From Stomorhina lunata (taxonomy: Eukaryota; Arthropoda; Insecta; Diptera; Rhiniidae): a DNA stretch of 64,000 nt. Position numbers and translations under genes: made by a program. The stretch spans positions 24,981,299 to 25,045,298 of the forward strand of contig OW121744.1 in assembly GCA_933228675.1 (NCBI GenBank), read 5' to 3'. How positions within the stretch are numbered: position 1 is the first letter of the stretch; every line of letters begins with the position of its first letter. Below are positions 48,191-59,864 of the stretch, piece by piece. The notes under the pieces were generated by a model that ran no database searches, was not told where the DNA came from, and was given only the letters and a program-made list of their open reading frames with translations.

Positions 48191-48567
48191 GTTTAGTTGA
48201 ATAACTGAAATATCATTTAACTATTATTTTGCTCTATGATGTATCTATTAATATTGTGAATTATTTATGCATAAAAGCTCTCTCTTTTTCTCATCATTGG
48301 TGAGAGGAGTTTTTAGTACATTTTAAGCTACTCATTTTTTGTAGTAATATATGGAGTTTAATTTAAACTCAATTAGTTTTAGTTCTGACTGAATCGGCAA
48401 AAGGCAAGTCACACGAATAAAAAGTGAATTGAATATTTAATATTGTGTTTTTTTGTACCCAAAATTGCATATAAAATAATTCCAAGTTTTGGACTAAGTG
48501 CTCCCCCAAACATTTTCTGGTCCTTCGAACCGGATATCTTACCCTTAAGCATATGAAGAGAATTCAC
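48191..48567 (+). mobile_element. Probable LTR-retroelement remnant (BEL/Pao-like leader) between two 12-bp arrays
   Basis: About 375 bp of non-satellite DNA splits the 12-bp satellite. It starts TGTTTAGTTGAATAACTG and has a TATA-like TGCATAAAAGCTCTC near 48270, then AATAAAAAG near 48420, as an LTR would. Beyond that is TGGTCCTTCGAACCGGAT (48519-48536), which I recall as characteristic of the leader after the 5' LTR in fly BEL/Pao elements. No gag or pol is present. The flanking satellite on both sides suggests an insertion into one array followed by internal deletion, or a solo LTR plus leader. Confidence 0.45.
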
Positions 48568-50070
48568 CCTTAGTCTATGTCTTAGTCATTCTTAGTCTAT
48601 GTCTTAGTCTATGTCTTAGTCTATGTCTTAGTCTATGTCTTAGTCTATGTCTTAGTCTATGTCTTAGTCTATGTCTTAGTCTATGTCTTAGTCTATGTCT
48701 TAGTCTATGTCTTAGTCTATGTCTTAGTCTATGTCTTAGTCTATGTCTTAGTCTATGTCTTAGTCTATGTCTTAGTCTATGTCTTAGTCTATGTCTTAGT
48801 CTATGTCTTAGTCTATGTCTTAGTCTATGTCTTAGTCTATTTCTTAGTCTATGTCTTAGTCTATGTCTTAGTCTATGTCTTAGTCTATGTCTTAGTCTAT
48901 GTCTTAGTCTATGTCTTAGTCTATGTCTTAGTCTATGTCTTAGTCTATGTCTTAGTCTATGTCTTAGTCTATGTCTTAGTCTATGTCTTAGTCTATGTCT
49001 TAGTCTATGTCTTAGTCTATGTCTTAGTCTATGTCTTAGTCTATGTCTTAGTCTATGTCTTAGTCTATGTCTTAGTCTATGTCTTAGTCTATGTCTTAGT
49101 CTATGTCTTAGTCTATGTCTTAGTCTATGTCTTAGTCTATGCCTTAGTCTATGTCTTAGTCTATGTCTTAGTCTATGTCTTAGTCTATGTCTTAGTCTTT
49201 GACTTAGTCTATGTCTTAGTCTATGTCTTAGTCTATGTCTTAGTCTATGTCTTAGTCTATGTCTTAGTCTATGTCTTAGTCTATGTCTTAGTCTATGTCT
49301 TAGTCTATGTCTTAGTCTATGTTTTAGTCTATGTCTTAGTCTATGTCTTAGTCTATGTCTTAGTCTATGTCTTAGTCTATGTCTTAGTCTATGTCTTAGT
49401 CTATGTCTTAGTCTTTGACTTAGTCTACGTTTAAGTCTATGTCTTAGTCTTTGACTTAGTCTACGTTTAAGTCTATGTCTTAGTCTATGTCTTAGTCTGT
49501 GTCTTAGTCTATGTCTTAGTCTATGTCTTAGTCTATGTCTTAGTCTATGTCTTAGTCTATGTCTTAGTCTATGTCTTAGTCTATGTCTTAGTCTATGTCT
49601 TAGTCTATGTCTTAGTCTATGTCTTAGTCTATGTCTTAGTCTATGTCTTAGTCTATGTCTTAGTCTATGTCTTAGTCTGTGTCTTAGTCAATGTCTTAGT
49701 CTATGTCTTAGTCTATGTCTTAGTCTATGTCTTAGTCTATGTCTTAGTCTATATCTTAGTCTCTGTGTTAGTCTACGTTTAAGTCTATGTCTTAGTCTAT
49801 GTCTTAGTCTGTGTCTTAGTCTATGTCTTAGTCTATGTCTTAGTCTATGTCTTAGTCTATGTCTTAGTCTATGTCTTAGTCTATGTCTTAGTCTATGTCT
49901 TAGTCTATGTCTTAGTCTATGTCTTAGTCTATGTCTTAGTCTATGTCTTAGTCTATGTCTTAGTCTATGTCTTAGTCTATGTCTTAGTCTGTGTCTTAGT
50001 CTATGTCTTAGTCTATGTCTTAGTATATGTCTTAGTCTATGTCTTAGTCTATGTCTTAATCTAAGTCTAA
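48568..50070 (+). repeat. 12-bp satellite TCTTAGTCTATG (array C, ~125 copies)
   Basis: Continuation of the same satellite after the LTR-like insert. A variant pair (GACTTAGTCTACGTTTAAG) occurs near 49420 and 49453, and a related variant near 49770, showing local copying. A minus-strand frame of repeated RHRL is an artefact. Confidence 0.97.
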
Positions 50071-50079
50071 TGAAAATGT

Positions 50080-50394
50080 TTGTATAAAACAAATTTTATA
50101 ACGAAAAATTTTCTGTAGAAAAAATTTAGTAACAGAAATGTTTCTATTGAAAAATTTTATAACAGAAATTTTTGTATAGGAAAATTTTTTAAAATGAAAA
50201 TTTTTCAATGTAAATTTTTTTCTGCAGCAAATATTTCGTTATTTTTTTGATAAAAAAAATTTTCTATAGAAAATATTTCGTTAGCTTTTTGTTTAAAAAT
50301 TTTGTATAAAAAATTTTTCTATAGAAAATTTTTTGTTAAAAAATTTTTCTATAGAAAATTTTTGTTTAAAATTTTTTCATTAAAAAAATTTTTC
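50080..50394. repeat. Degenerate 31-bp-family block flanking the palindrome
   Basis: Mixed-orientation eroded units. The block is interrupted by the inverted-repeat element at 50395 and resumes at 51457-51515. Confidence 0.8.
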
Positions 50395-51456
50395 TTTTAA
50401 TTTATGATTTTTAAATTAGATGAATAAATTTTAGGAATACTGAAAAAACTATGTGACACTTAGCAGTGTGGAATGCTGCATTTTCTGTCCCGCTACGGAC
50501 TTCATCAGCACACTGTGTCACCAACTGTTAGATGCCAGTAGTTAAGATCATCTATTTAACTGAATTCTTAAGCGAAATTGAAAACGAGAATTATATTAAC
50601 ACTCATTTCTATTTCACCTATGACCATATGATCGATTCAGTTAGACGAACTTATCCACCATAGTTTTTTCTTTATGTTTTGTATTCCTATCCTTTATTAA
50701 TCTACATTTACTTTGTACTTTAACCAACTATCAGCTGGTAATGAAGACAAAGATTTTTGTTTTGACAAGTTTCTGTTTATTCTTTTACGTTAATGCAAAT
50801 TTGAATTTTAGTATCAACTTGAAAGAGTTAATGAAAACATGTAAATCGCGGTGCCCATGCAATTTAATTGAAAGAAATTAATTTTAGTTGAACCAGAATT
50901 TATGTTGATGGTCGTGGGTTCACATGTTTTCATTAACTCTTTCAAGTTGATACTAAAATTCAAATTTGCATTAACGTAAAAGAATAAACAGAAACTTGTC
51001 AAAACAAAAATCTTTGTCTTCATTACCAGCTGATAGTTGGTTAAAGTACAAAGTAAATGTAGATTAATAAAGGATAGGAATACAAAACATAAAGAAAAAA
51101 CTATGGTGGATAAGTTCGTCTAACTGAATCGATCATATGGTCATAGGTGAAATAGAAATGAGTGTTAATATAATTCTCGTTTTCAATTTCGCTTAAGAAT
51201 TCAGTTAAATAGATGATCTTAACTACTGGCATCTAACAGTTGGTGACACAGTGTGCTGATGAAGTCCGTAGCGGGACAGAAAATGCAGCATTCCACACTG
51301 CTAAGTGTCACATAGTTTTTTCAGTATTCCTAAAATTTATTCATCTAATTTAAAAATCATAAATTAAAAAAATAATTTATGACATGAACCTGAGCCCGAC
51401 TCGAACCCACGACCATCAACATAAATTCTGGTTCAACTAAAATTAATTTCTTTCAA
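50395..51456. mobile_element. Nested inverted-repeat element: 448-bp palindrome arms plus 54-bp terminal inverted repeats
   Basis: Arms 50395-50842 and 50922-51369 are reverse complements over 448 bp with no mismatch that I noticed, separated by 79 bp. Within the spacer, 50868-50921 is the reverse complement of 51403-51456 (54 bp), outside the right arm. The right half (50868-51456, 589 bp) therefore looks like a complete element with 54-bp terminal inverted repeats, and the left arm is an inverted copy of its interior. On the minus strand GTGGGTTCGAGTC (51398-51410) resembles a tRNA-type B box. The unit sits inside 31-bp-family DNA on both sides, which marks it as an insertion. No transposase is present. 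Confidence 0.8.
50741..50878 (+). other. Signal-peptide-like short frame in the left palindrome arm (mirrored on the minus strand at 51023-50814)
   Basis: Both arms encode the same first 34 residues, MKTKIFVLTSFCLFFYVNAN, then LNFSINLKELMKTC, and then diverge in the spacer (45 codons forward; 69 codons on the minus strand at 51023-50814). The start has the charge, hydrophobic core and V-N-A end of a secretory signal peptide. It could be a captured exon of a secreted protein. I do not recognise the family, and a chance frame in a non-coding repeat is equally possible. Confidence 0.3.
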
Positions 51457-53190
51457 AAAAATTTTTCTATATAAAATTTTTCATTAAAAAAATTTTTTTG
51501 TATAAAAATGAGAAACTGCTAATAATTTTTTGGTTATTCTGAAATATATCTATAAGAAAGTGTTTTCAAAAATAATAGGTACCCGGTGATTGACCTCAAT
51601 ATTAAGCCCACACTTTAATCAATTGCTTAACAGTTTAAATTCTTCTCACTTCCAAATACCGAATTCAATTAATCATTTCAGTTATTGGCTCCAAAATGAT
51701 TGTTTTGATAAATCGTTACACTTATTAATTGCTTTCTTTAGACTGAAAATCAAGCGATAAAAATCAATGTTAAGATTTAATTCTATTTAAAATTTTTATT
51801 AAATGATTTATGTTTTATAAAAAAACAAGTCACGGCAACGGTTTAAAAATTTTTAAATAATCTTATGGTGGTGAGATAATTTACTGAAAAAAATAAGTAA
51901 TTCTTATGTATAATTTCATATAACAACTATAAAGACTCTGGAATTTTGATATTTTGGGTTGGGAAAGTAGCTATTGTTTTGTATTAAAAAAAAACACTTT
52001 GAATCATTAATCATAAGTAAAAATATGTACAAGAGATTCTGGTAAAATATAAAAATTGTATTGTTTGAAAACTGAAATTGAGGTGAAAACAAAAACTACA
52101 ACGAAACGAGACATAAGTAATTCAAAATAGGCGTTTTAAGATAATTAGCACAATGATTTTTAATTAAAAAGAAAACAAATTTTAAAATTATAGACTAACT
52201 CATAGATTAAGACATATACATACCTAGATACAGACTAAGACATAGACCAGAGTTAAAAGCAACTCGAAGACATGTGTCAAAAACTATACAATTCGATATA
52301 TGTAGTCTCTAACTGATCTCAGGTCATCTGTTCTATAGAACTTTTTAATTTCTTTTTGCCTTGAATATTGTGTTACAATCAAATACCCTACCACTAAAAC
52401 GAAATTACTTTCTTAACAGCCCAATATTATAACTCCAACAATTTTGGCTATGATTAACTTAATTTTGAATTTACTTATATGTAATTTTGAGTGCATTGTT
52501 TTATATAATCCAATAATTTTGAACCAAATATTTTGGTATCTATTTCATTTTTTTTTATTGATTGCCACACAATTAGTTTGGCTCTGTTTTTCTGGTTAAA
52601 TTATGTGCAATTTTTATTTCAAATGAAATTCGTTTATTAGCAAAGAAAAATTTCCAGAAATATTTATTCTTTTGTATTAATATTTTTTTTAATTTATGTG
52701 AAAATATTTTATTTATGAGAATTTGTTGGTATTTTGTCTTAACTGTTACGTCATGTCATGATAAATATGCTATCAAATAAAATATCAGCTAAAGGGTGTT
52801 GCACCAAAGATGTGTTAGCAAACTTAAGAAAATCTTGTTATGGAAGCAAAACCAAGTTGAAAATATATTTTTGTGACACCCTTTTATTATGTAGTTTGCT
52901 GAGTATAATAAAAGGTGGTATATCTGAAAATCATGTGTACTTAGTAAGTTTTCAGTACATTAGTTAAAAATTAACTCATACATATTTCAAAAACTATGGA
53001 GTCATATTAGTATTTGTAAGTATATCGTTTACTTTTAAGCGCAAATGTATAATGTATCAAATTTAAGCATGTAATAGTCCATTTGATACGACATGCTATT
53101 GCAGAAATAATGTTGGTAAATAACACTATGCAATAAGAAAAATTCTGAAAAGTGACACTTAATAAATAGGCTTTTGTAAGTTCATAAACC
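51457..53190. other. Mostly unique stretch; short degenerate 31-bp tail and 12-bp relics
   Basis: Begins with about 60 bp of 31-bp-family DNA, then AT-rich unique sequence. At 52190-52248 degenerate units of the 12-bp satellite appear in opposite orientation (AGACTAAGACATAGAC). A 69-codon forward frame at 52758-52967 and a 61-codon reverse frame at 53192-53007 have no recognisable domain. Confidence 0.45.
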
Positions 53191-53194
53191 AAAA

Positions 53195-55840
53195 AAAAAA
53201 TAAAATTTTTCTATAGAAAAAAATTTTTAACGAACATTTTTCTATAGAAAAAATTTTCAAACGAAAATTTTTCTATAGAAAAAATTTTTTAACGAAAATT
53301 TTTCTATAGAAAAAATTTTTTAACGAAAATTTTTCTATTAAAAAAATTTTTTAACGAAAATTTTTCTATAGAAAAAATTTTTTAACGAAAATTTTTCTAT
53401 AGAAAAAATTTTTTAACGAAAATTATTCTATAGAAAAAATTTTTTAACGAAAATTTTTCTACAGAAAAAATTTTTTAACGAAAATTTTTCTATAGAAAAA
53501 ATTTTTTAACGAAAATTTTTCTATAGAAAAAATTTTTTAACGAAAATTTTTCTATAGAAAAAATTTTTTAACGAAAATTTTTCTATAGAAAAAATTTTTT
53601 AACGAAAATTTTTCTATAGAAAAAAATTTTTAACGAAAATTTTTCTATAGAAAAAATTTTTCAACGAAAATTATTCTATAGAAAAAATTTTTTAACGAAA
53701 ATTTTTCTATAGAAAAAATTTTTTAACGAAAATTTTTCTATAGAAAAAATTTTTTAACGAAAATTTTTCTATAGAAAAAATTTTTTAACGAAAATTTTTC
53801 TATAGAAAAAATTTTTTAACGAAAATTTTTCTATAGAAAAAATTTTTTAACGAAAATTTTTCTATAGAAAAATTTTCTAACGAAAATTTTTCTATAGAAA
53901 AATTTTATAACGAAAATTTTTCTATAGAAAAATTTTATAACGAAAATTTTTCTATAGAAAAATTTTATAACGAAAATTTTTCTATAGAAAAATTTTATAA
54001 CGAAAATTTTTCTATAGAAAAATGTTATAGTGACAAATTTTCTATAGAAAAATTATGTAACAAAAATTTTTCTATAGACAAATTTTATAACGAAAATTTT
54101 TCTATAGAAAAATTTTATAACGAAAATTTTTCTATAGAAAAATTTTATAACGAAAATTTTTCTATAGAAAAATTTTATAACAAAAATTTTTCTATAGGAA
54201 AATTTTTATAACAAAAATTTTTTATAGAAAAATTTTATGACGAAAATTTTTCTATAGAAAATTTTTATAACGAAACTTTTTCTATAGAAAAATTTTGTAA
54301 CGAAAATTTTTCTATAGAAAAATTTTATTACGAAAATTTTTTATAGAAAAATTTTATAACGAAAATTTTTCTATAGAAAAATTTTATAACGAAAATTTTT
54401 CTATAGAAAAATTTTATAACGAAAATTTTTCTATAGAAAAATTTTATAACGAAAATTTTTCTATAGAAAAATGTTATAGTGACAAATTTTCTATAGAAAA
54501 ATTATGTAACAAAAATTTTTCTATAGACAAATTTTATAACTAAAATTTTTCTATAGAAAAATTTTAAAACGAAAATTTTTCTATTGAAAAATTTTATAAC
54601 GAAAATTTTTCTATAGAAAATTTAAAACGAACATTTTTCTATAGAAAATTTTTATAACGAAATTTTTTCTATAGAAAAATTTTATAACGAAAATTGTGCT
54701 ATAGAAAAATTTTATAACGAAAATTTTTCTATAGAAAAATTTTATAACGAAAATTTTTCTATAGAAAAATTTTATAACGAAAATTTTTCTATAGAAAAAT
54801 TTTATAACGAAAATTTTTCTATAGAAAAATTTTATAACGAAAATTTTTCTATAGAAAAATTTTATAACGAAAATTTTTCTATAGAAAAATTTTATAACGA
54901 AAATTTTTCTATAGAAAAGTTTTATAACAAAAATTTTTCTATAGGAAAATTTTTATAACAAAAATTTTTTATAGAAAAATTTATGACGAAAATTTTTCTA
55001 TAGAAAATTTTTATAACGAAACTTTTTCTATAGAAAAATTTTGTAACGAAAATTTTTCTACAGAAAAATTTTATTACGAAAATTTTTTATAGAAAAATTT
55101 TATAACGAAAATTTTTGTATAGAAAAATTTTATAACGAAACTTTTTCTATAGAAAAATTTTTTAACGAAACTTTTTTTTTAGAAAAATTTTATAACGAAA
55201 ATTTTTCTATAGAAAAATTTTATAACGATTATTTTTCTTTAGAAAAATGTTATAACGAAAATTTTTCTATAGAATTTATTTATGAAAATTTTTCAATAGA
55301 AAAAAATCTTAACAACAATTTTTCTATAGAAAATTTATTTAAAGAAAATTTTTTCATAAAAATTTTTTAACGAAAATTTTTCTGTAGAAAAAATTTTTTA
55401 ATGAATATTTTTCTATAGAAAAATTTTGTAACGAAAAATTTTCTATAGAAAAATTTTATAACGATTATTTTTCTTTAGAAAAATGTTATAACGAAAATTT
55501 TTCTATAGAATTTATTTATGAAAATTTTTCAATAGAAAAAAAATCTTAACGACAATTTTTCTATAGAAATTTTTTTTATAAAACTTTTCCTATAGAAAAA
55601 AATTTTTAATAAAAATATTTGTATGAAAAAAATTGTTGAGCAAAAGTTTTTAACAAAAATTTTCCTAAAAAAACATTCTTTAAAAAAATTTTTCTATGCA
55701 AAAATTTTTATAGAAAAAATTTTATAACGAGAATTATTTATATAAAAATTTTTTAATGAAAATTTTTCTAAAGAAACCGTTTTTTAACGAAATCTTTTCT
55801 ATGGAAAAATATTTATAACTACAATTTTCTATAATTTTTT
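53195..55840 (-). repeat. 30/31-bp palindrome-core array 14 (linkers TTTTAACG then TATAACG)
   Basis: Reverse-orientation units, 31 bp with linker AATTTTTTAACGAAAA to about 53870, then 30 bp with ATTTTATAACGAAAA. The deviant unit GTTATAGTGACAAATTTTC occurs at about 54024 and 54473 (offset about 450 bp, 15 units). A GTTATAACG...GATTATTTTTC block recurs near 55225 and 55460. The 3' 500 bp are diverged. Confidence 0.94.
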
Positions 55841-57122
55841 TTGTTTCTAAATGTTTCAAATCACTTTCCATTCAAATTCACTCAATTTGTCATGGTTTCT
55901 TTATTTTTCCATTCATTAAAATTTTCCAGAAAAACTAGAATAAAATAAAAATGTGGTTTATCTTAGAATATTTATGATGTTTTTCCTTCTTTTGCGCATT
56001 TTTTCCAGTAAATTAATGCGGAAGCAAATTTCAGTTTCCATTTCATAAAAGACGTTTCAAGAGACTTAAGTTATGCATTTGAAACATTTACATTGTCTTT
56101 GAGTTGGTAATGAATACTAATGTTAGTTTTGAAATCTATATTAAGTTAAGCTGTTAATGTTTCTTGTAGTTTTTTTTTATGTGATTTTGTACATCTATTG
56201 TCTTAAATAAACATAAAAATGAACATAATTAACGTTAGAATTGATATACATAAATTCACGCCTTGTTGCAGATGTTTAAGCGTAGAGAAGATTTGATGTG
56301 GAAATTTATCATGTTTATTAGGAAAATAAAAGTTGGGCTGAAAAGTTGAAAGTTGGCTAATATAATATACAACGATTGTCATGGTTATTGAAATTTTTAA
56401 AACTATTTTTGTTTTGGGCTTTAAAATTCTTATAAGTTTTAGCAATTAACTCTTCGTCCAAACTAAATTTGACGATGAATTAAATTGTCTTAAGAAAGCT
56501 TTATCGTAAGCTTAAACTTTTTCCCATACAAATTTAATGTCACGTGATATCATTGATAACCTTGTTTTAATTTTTAACTAAAATTTGTTTAACTAAAACT
56601 CACAATTTTTAATATTCTTTATCACCCTCATAATTACCTATAATTAACTATAATTTGAAGTTGTCATTACCACATCAAATCTGTATATATTTTACGAACA
56701 ATTTTTTGTTTTTGCTTGATTTGTAAAACTTTCAAAGATTTACGTTTTTTTTTTTCTTAATAAATATTTTTTTAAAATTTATGTTCTTTTCGTCGATCGT
56801 CATTAAAGTTTTCATTGTCATTGTATTGATTTGAAATGTCAATGTGTTAAGTCATAACTTTTTTGTCTTTTCGATTGAGATTGTTTGTGAGAGAGCTTTT
56901 TATCTTGCGCTCAGTTAAGTTTTTTTCTTTAATTTTTTGCGATTTTTTCTCATTTTGTTTGATTTTTTGCAATTATTGTTGATTTAAAGTATTTATTTGA
57001 ACTTGTTTTGTGGTGAGTCTGGTTAGACGACGATAACATTAATGGTGTTCCTTGACTTGTTTAATTTTATTTGTGTTAATAATAGCCAGTTGTCAATACG
57101 CTACTATAGGTAGTGACAGGCA
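55841..57122. other. Unique spacer, no gene seen
   Basis: AT-rich. Includes a partial dispersed motif (CAAGAGACTTAAG, 56058-56072) and a reverse 80-codon frame (56445-56203) that is Ile/Lys-rich without recognisable features. A pyrimidine-rich stretch lies at 56860-57000. Confidence 0.45.
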
Positions 57123-57124
57123 TT

Positions 57125-58780
57125 TTTAAATGAAAAATTTTCTAGAGAAAAAATTTTTTAACAAAAATTTTTCTATAGAGAAAATTTTTTAACAAAAATT
57201 TTTTCATAAAAAATTTTTAACAAAAATTTTTTCATAAAAAAATTTTAACGAAAATTTTTTCATAAAAAAATTTTTTAACGAAAATTTTTTTAACGAATAT
57301 TTTTCTATAGAAAACATTTTTTAACGAAAATTTTTCTATAGAAAAAATTTTTTTAACGAAAATTTTTCTATAGAAAACATTTTTTTAACGAAAATTTTTC
57401 TATAGAAAAAATTTTTTTAACGAAAATTTTTTTATGGAAAAAATTTTTTTAACGAAAATTTTTCTATAGAAAAAATTTTTTTAACGAAAATTTTTCTATA
57501 GAAAAAATTTTTTTAACGAAAATTTTTCTATAGAAAAAATTTTTTTAACGAAAATTTTTCTATAGAAAAAAATTTTTTAACGAAATTTTTTTTATGGAAA
57601 AAATTTTTAAACGAACCTTTATAGAAAAAATTTTTTAACGAAAATTTTTCTATGGAAAAAATTATTTAACGAACATTTTTCTATGGAAAAAATTTTTTAA
57701 CGAAAGTTTTTCTATAGAAAAGATTTTTTTAACGAAAATTTTTCTATGGAAAATTTTTTTTTTAAGTTTTTCTATAGAAAAGATTTTTTAACGAAAATTT
57801 TTCAATAGAAAAACTTTTTTAATAAAAATTTTTCTACAGACAAAATTTTTTTTTATGATAATTTTTCTTTAGAAAAAAATTCTTAATGAAAAGTTTTCTC
57901 TAGAAAAAAATTTTAAAAGAAAATTTGTCTATAGAAAAAGTTTTATAATGAAAATATTTCTTCAGAAATAATTTGACAACAAAATTTTTTCTAGAAACCA
58001 TTTTTTAGAAAAAACTTTTTAACGAAAATTTGTCTATAGAAAAAATTTTTCTATAGAAAAATTTTTTCTAAAAAAAATTCTTGAATGAAAATTTTTATAC
58101 AGAAAAATTTTTTAATGAAAATTTGTTTGTGGAAAGAATGTTTTAATGAATAGTTTTTTCTAGAAAAAAATAGAAAAATTTTAGCTTAAAACTTGTTTCT
58201 AAAGAAATTTTTTTTTATAGAAAAATTTTCGTTAAAAAATTTCTCCAATAGAAAAATTTTCGTTAAAAAATTTTTTCTAAAGAAAAATTTTCTATAGAAA
58301 AGTTTCTTTAGAAAGAATTTAGAAAGAAAACATTTTTTAACGAAAACTTTTCTATAGAAACATTTTTTGAATGAAAAGTTTTCTATAGAAAAAAATTTTT
58401 AATGAAAATTTTTCGACAGAAAAATTTTTTAAAGAACATTTTCTGTAGAAAAAATTTTTTAATGAAAAATTTGCGTAAAAAAAATTTTCTATAGAAAAAT
58501 TTTCGTTAAAAAGATTTTTCTATAAAACAATTTTTGAAAAAAAAAATTTTCATTGAAAAATTTTCGTTATAAAATTTTTTTCAATAGAAAAATTTTCGTT
58601 ATAAAATTTTTTGAAATTTTTTTATAAATTTATTTTTATAGAAAAATATAAATTTTATTTTGTAGAAAATTATAAAAATGTTTTTTAAAGAAACATTTTC
58701 ATTATAAAAGTTTTTCTAAAATTTTTTCTTAAAAATTTTTTTCTAATTTTCGTTAAAATTGTTTTTTTCTATAGAAAAAT
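57125..58780 (-). repeat. 31/32-bp palindrome-core array 15 (linker TTAACG), diverged
   Basis: Reverse-orientation units (AATTTTTTTAACGAAAATTT). Fairly regular at 57300-57600, then increasingly eroded, with orientation switching to forward (TTTTCGTTAAAAAA) from about 58205. Confidence 0.9.
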
Positions 58781-59078
58781 TGTGTTGGTATACCAGTTTT
58801 TCTATAGAAAAAGTGTCGGCATAGCAGTTTTTCTGTAAAAAAGTGTCGGTATAACAGTTTTTTTATAGAAAAAGTGTCGGTATAACAGTTTCTCTATAGA
58901 AAAAGTGTCGGTATAACAGTTTTTCCCTATCAAAGTGTCGGTATATCAGTTTTTCTATAGAAATGGTGTCGGCATAATAGTTTTTCTATAAAAAGAAGTG
59001 CCAGTATAACACTTTTTCCATAGAAAATGTGTTAATATAACAGTTTTCAACAGAAAAAGTGTTGGTATAACAGTTTTT
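58781..59078 (+). repeat. 31-bp block with GTGTCGGTATAACA linker (array 16)
   Basis: About nine units with the core GTTTTTCTATAGAAAAA and the linker GTGTCGGTATAACA, same 31-bp period. The linker is unrelated in sequence to those of other arrays except for the shared TATAAC. Confidence 0.93.
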
Positions 59079-59089
59079 TTTTTAAATTG

Positions 59090-59655
59090 TCAGAAAAATT
59101 TTCGTTCAAAAATTTTTTTTATAGAAAAATTTTTATTAAAAAATTTTTGCTTCAGGAAAACTTTTGTTGAAAATTTTTTTCTAAAGAAAAATTTTAGTTA
59201 AAAATGTTCGTTATAAAACTCTTTCTTTAGAAAAATTTTCATTAACAAATTTTTTCTATAGAAAAATTTTCATTAACAAATTTTTTGCATACAAAAAATT
59301 TCGTTTTTAATTTTATAGAAAAAAATTTTCTATAGAAAGGTTTCTTTAGAAAGAATTTTCTAAAGAGAAGTTTTTTAGAAAAAAGTTCTACAGAAAAATT
59401 TTTCTATAGAAAAAATTTGTTAACCAAAATTTTTCTATAGAAAAATTTTTTTTCTATAGAAAAATTTTAGTTATAAAATTTTTTCTATAGAAAAATTTTC
59501 GTTAAAAGTTTTCGTTAAAAGTTTTCGTTAAAAAAAACGTTTCTATAGAAAAATTTTCGTTAAGAAAATGTTCTATGGAAAAATTTTCGTTAAAAAAATT
59601 TTTCTATAGAAAAATTTTCCTTAAAAAATCTTTTTTTGAAAAAAATATAAAAAAA
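59090..59655 (+). repeat. Degenerate forward block of the 31-bp family (array 17)
   Basis: About 16 diverged units with AATTTTCGTTAAAAAA linkers, some shortened (TTTTCGTTAAAAG repeated near 59505). Confidence 0.88.
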
Positions 59656-59864
59656 TAAATTTTTTACAAAATCTTAACCAAGAGCTCTTAAAATTCTATG
59701 AGCTAGTGCTTAAAAAATTAGACCAATAAAATATGGTACTATGAAGTCGGCAGCGCCTCCCATGTTAATAAAATAATATTTCAGTTCTAGCCGAAACAAT
59801 AGAACTTCATAACAACGAGATGACTTATCAATTCGAAGGTGAATCGGCAATTTTTGGCTTACTC
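59656..59864. other. Short unique spacer
   Basis: Two hundred bases of slightly higher complexity (CGGCAGCGCCTCCC near 59750). No frame of note. Confidence 0.4.

Noticed and set aside
46553..48196. 547-codon open frame of repeated CLSL
   Set aside because: It is the 12-bp satellite read through; the unit is a multiple of three without a stop in this frame. There is no start context, domain or splice structure. The frames at 30556-30969, 47733-47936 and 49688-50092 are the same artefact.
52758..52967. 69-codon forward frame with several cysteines
   Set aside because: No signal peptide, domain or splice context, and similar chance frames are expected in this much unique DNA.
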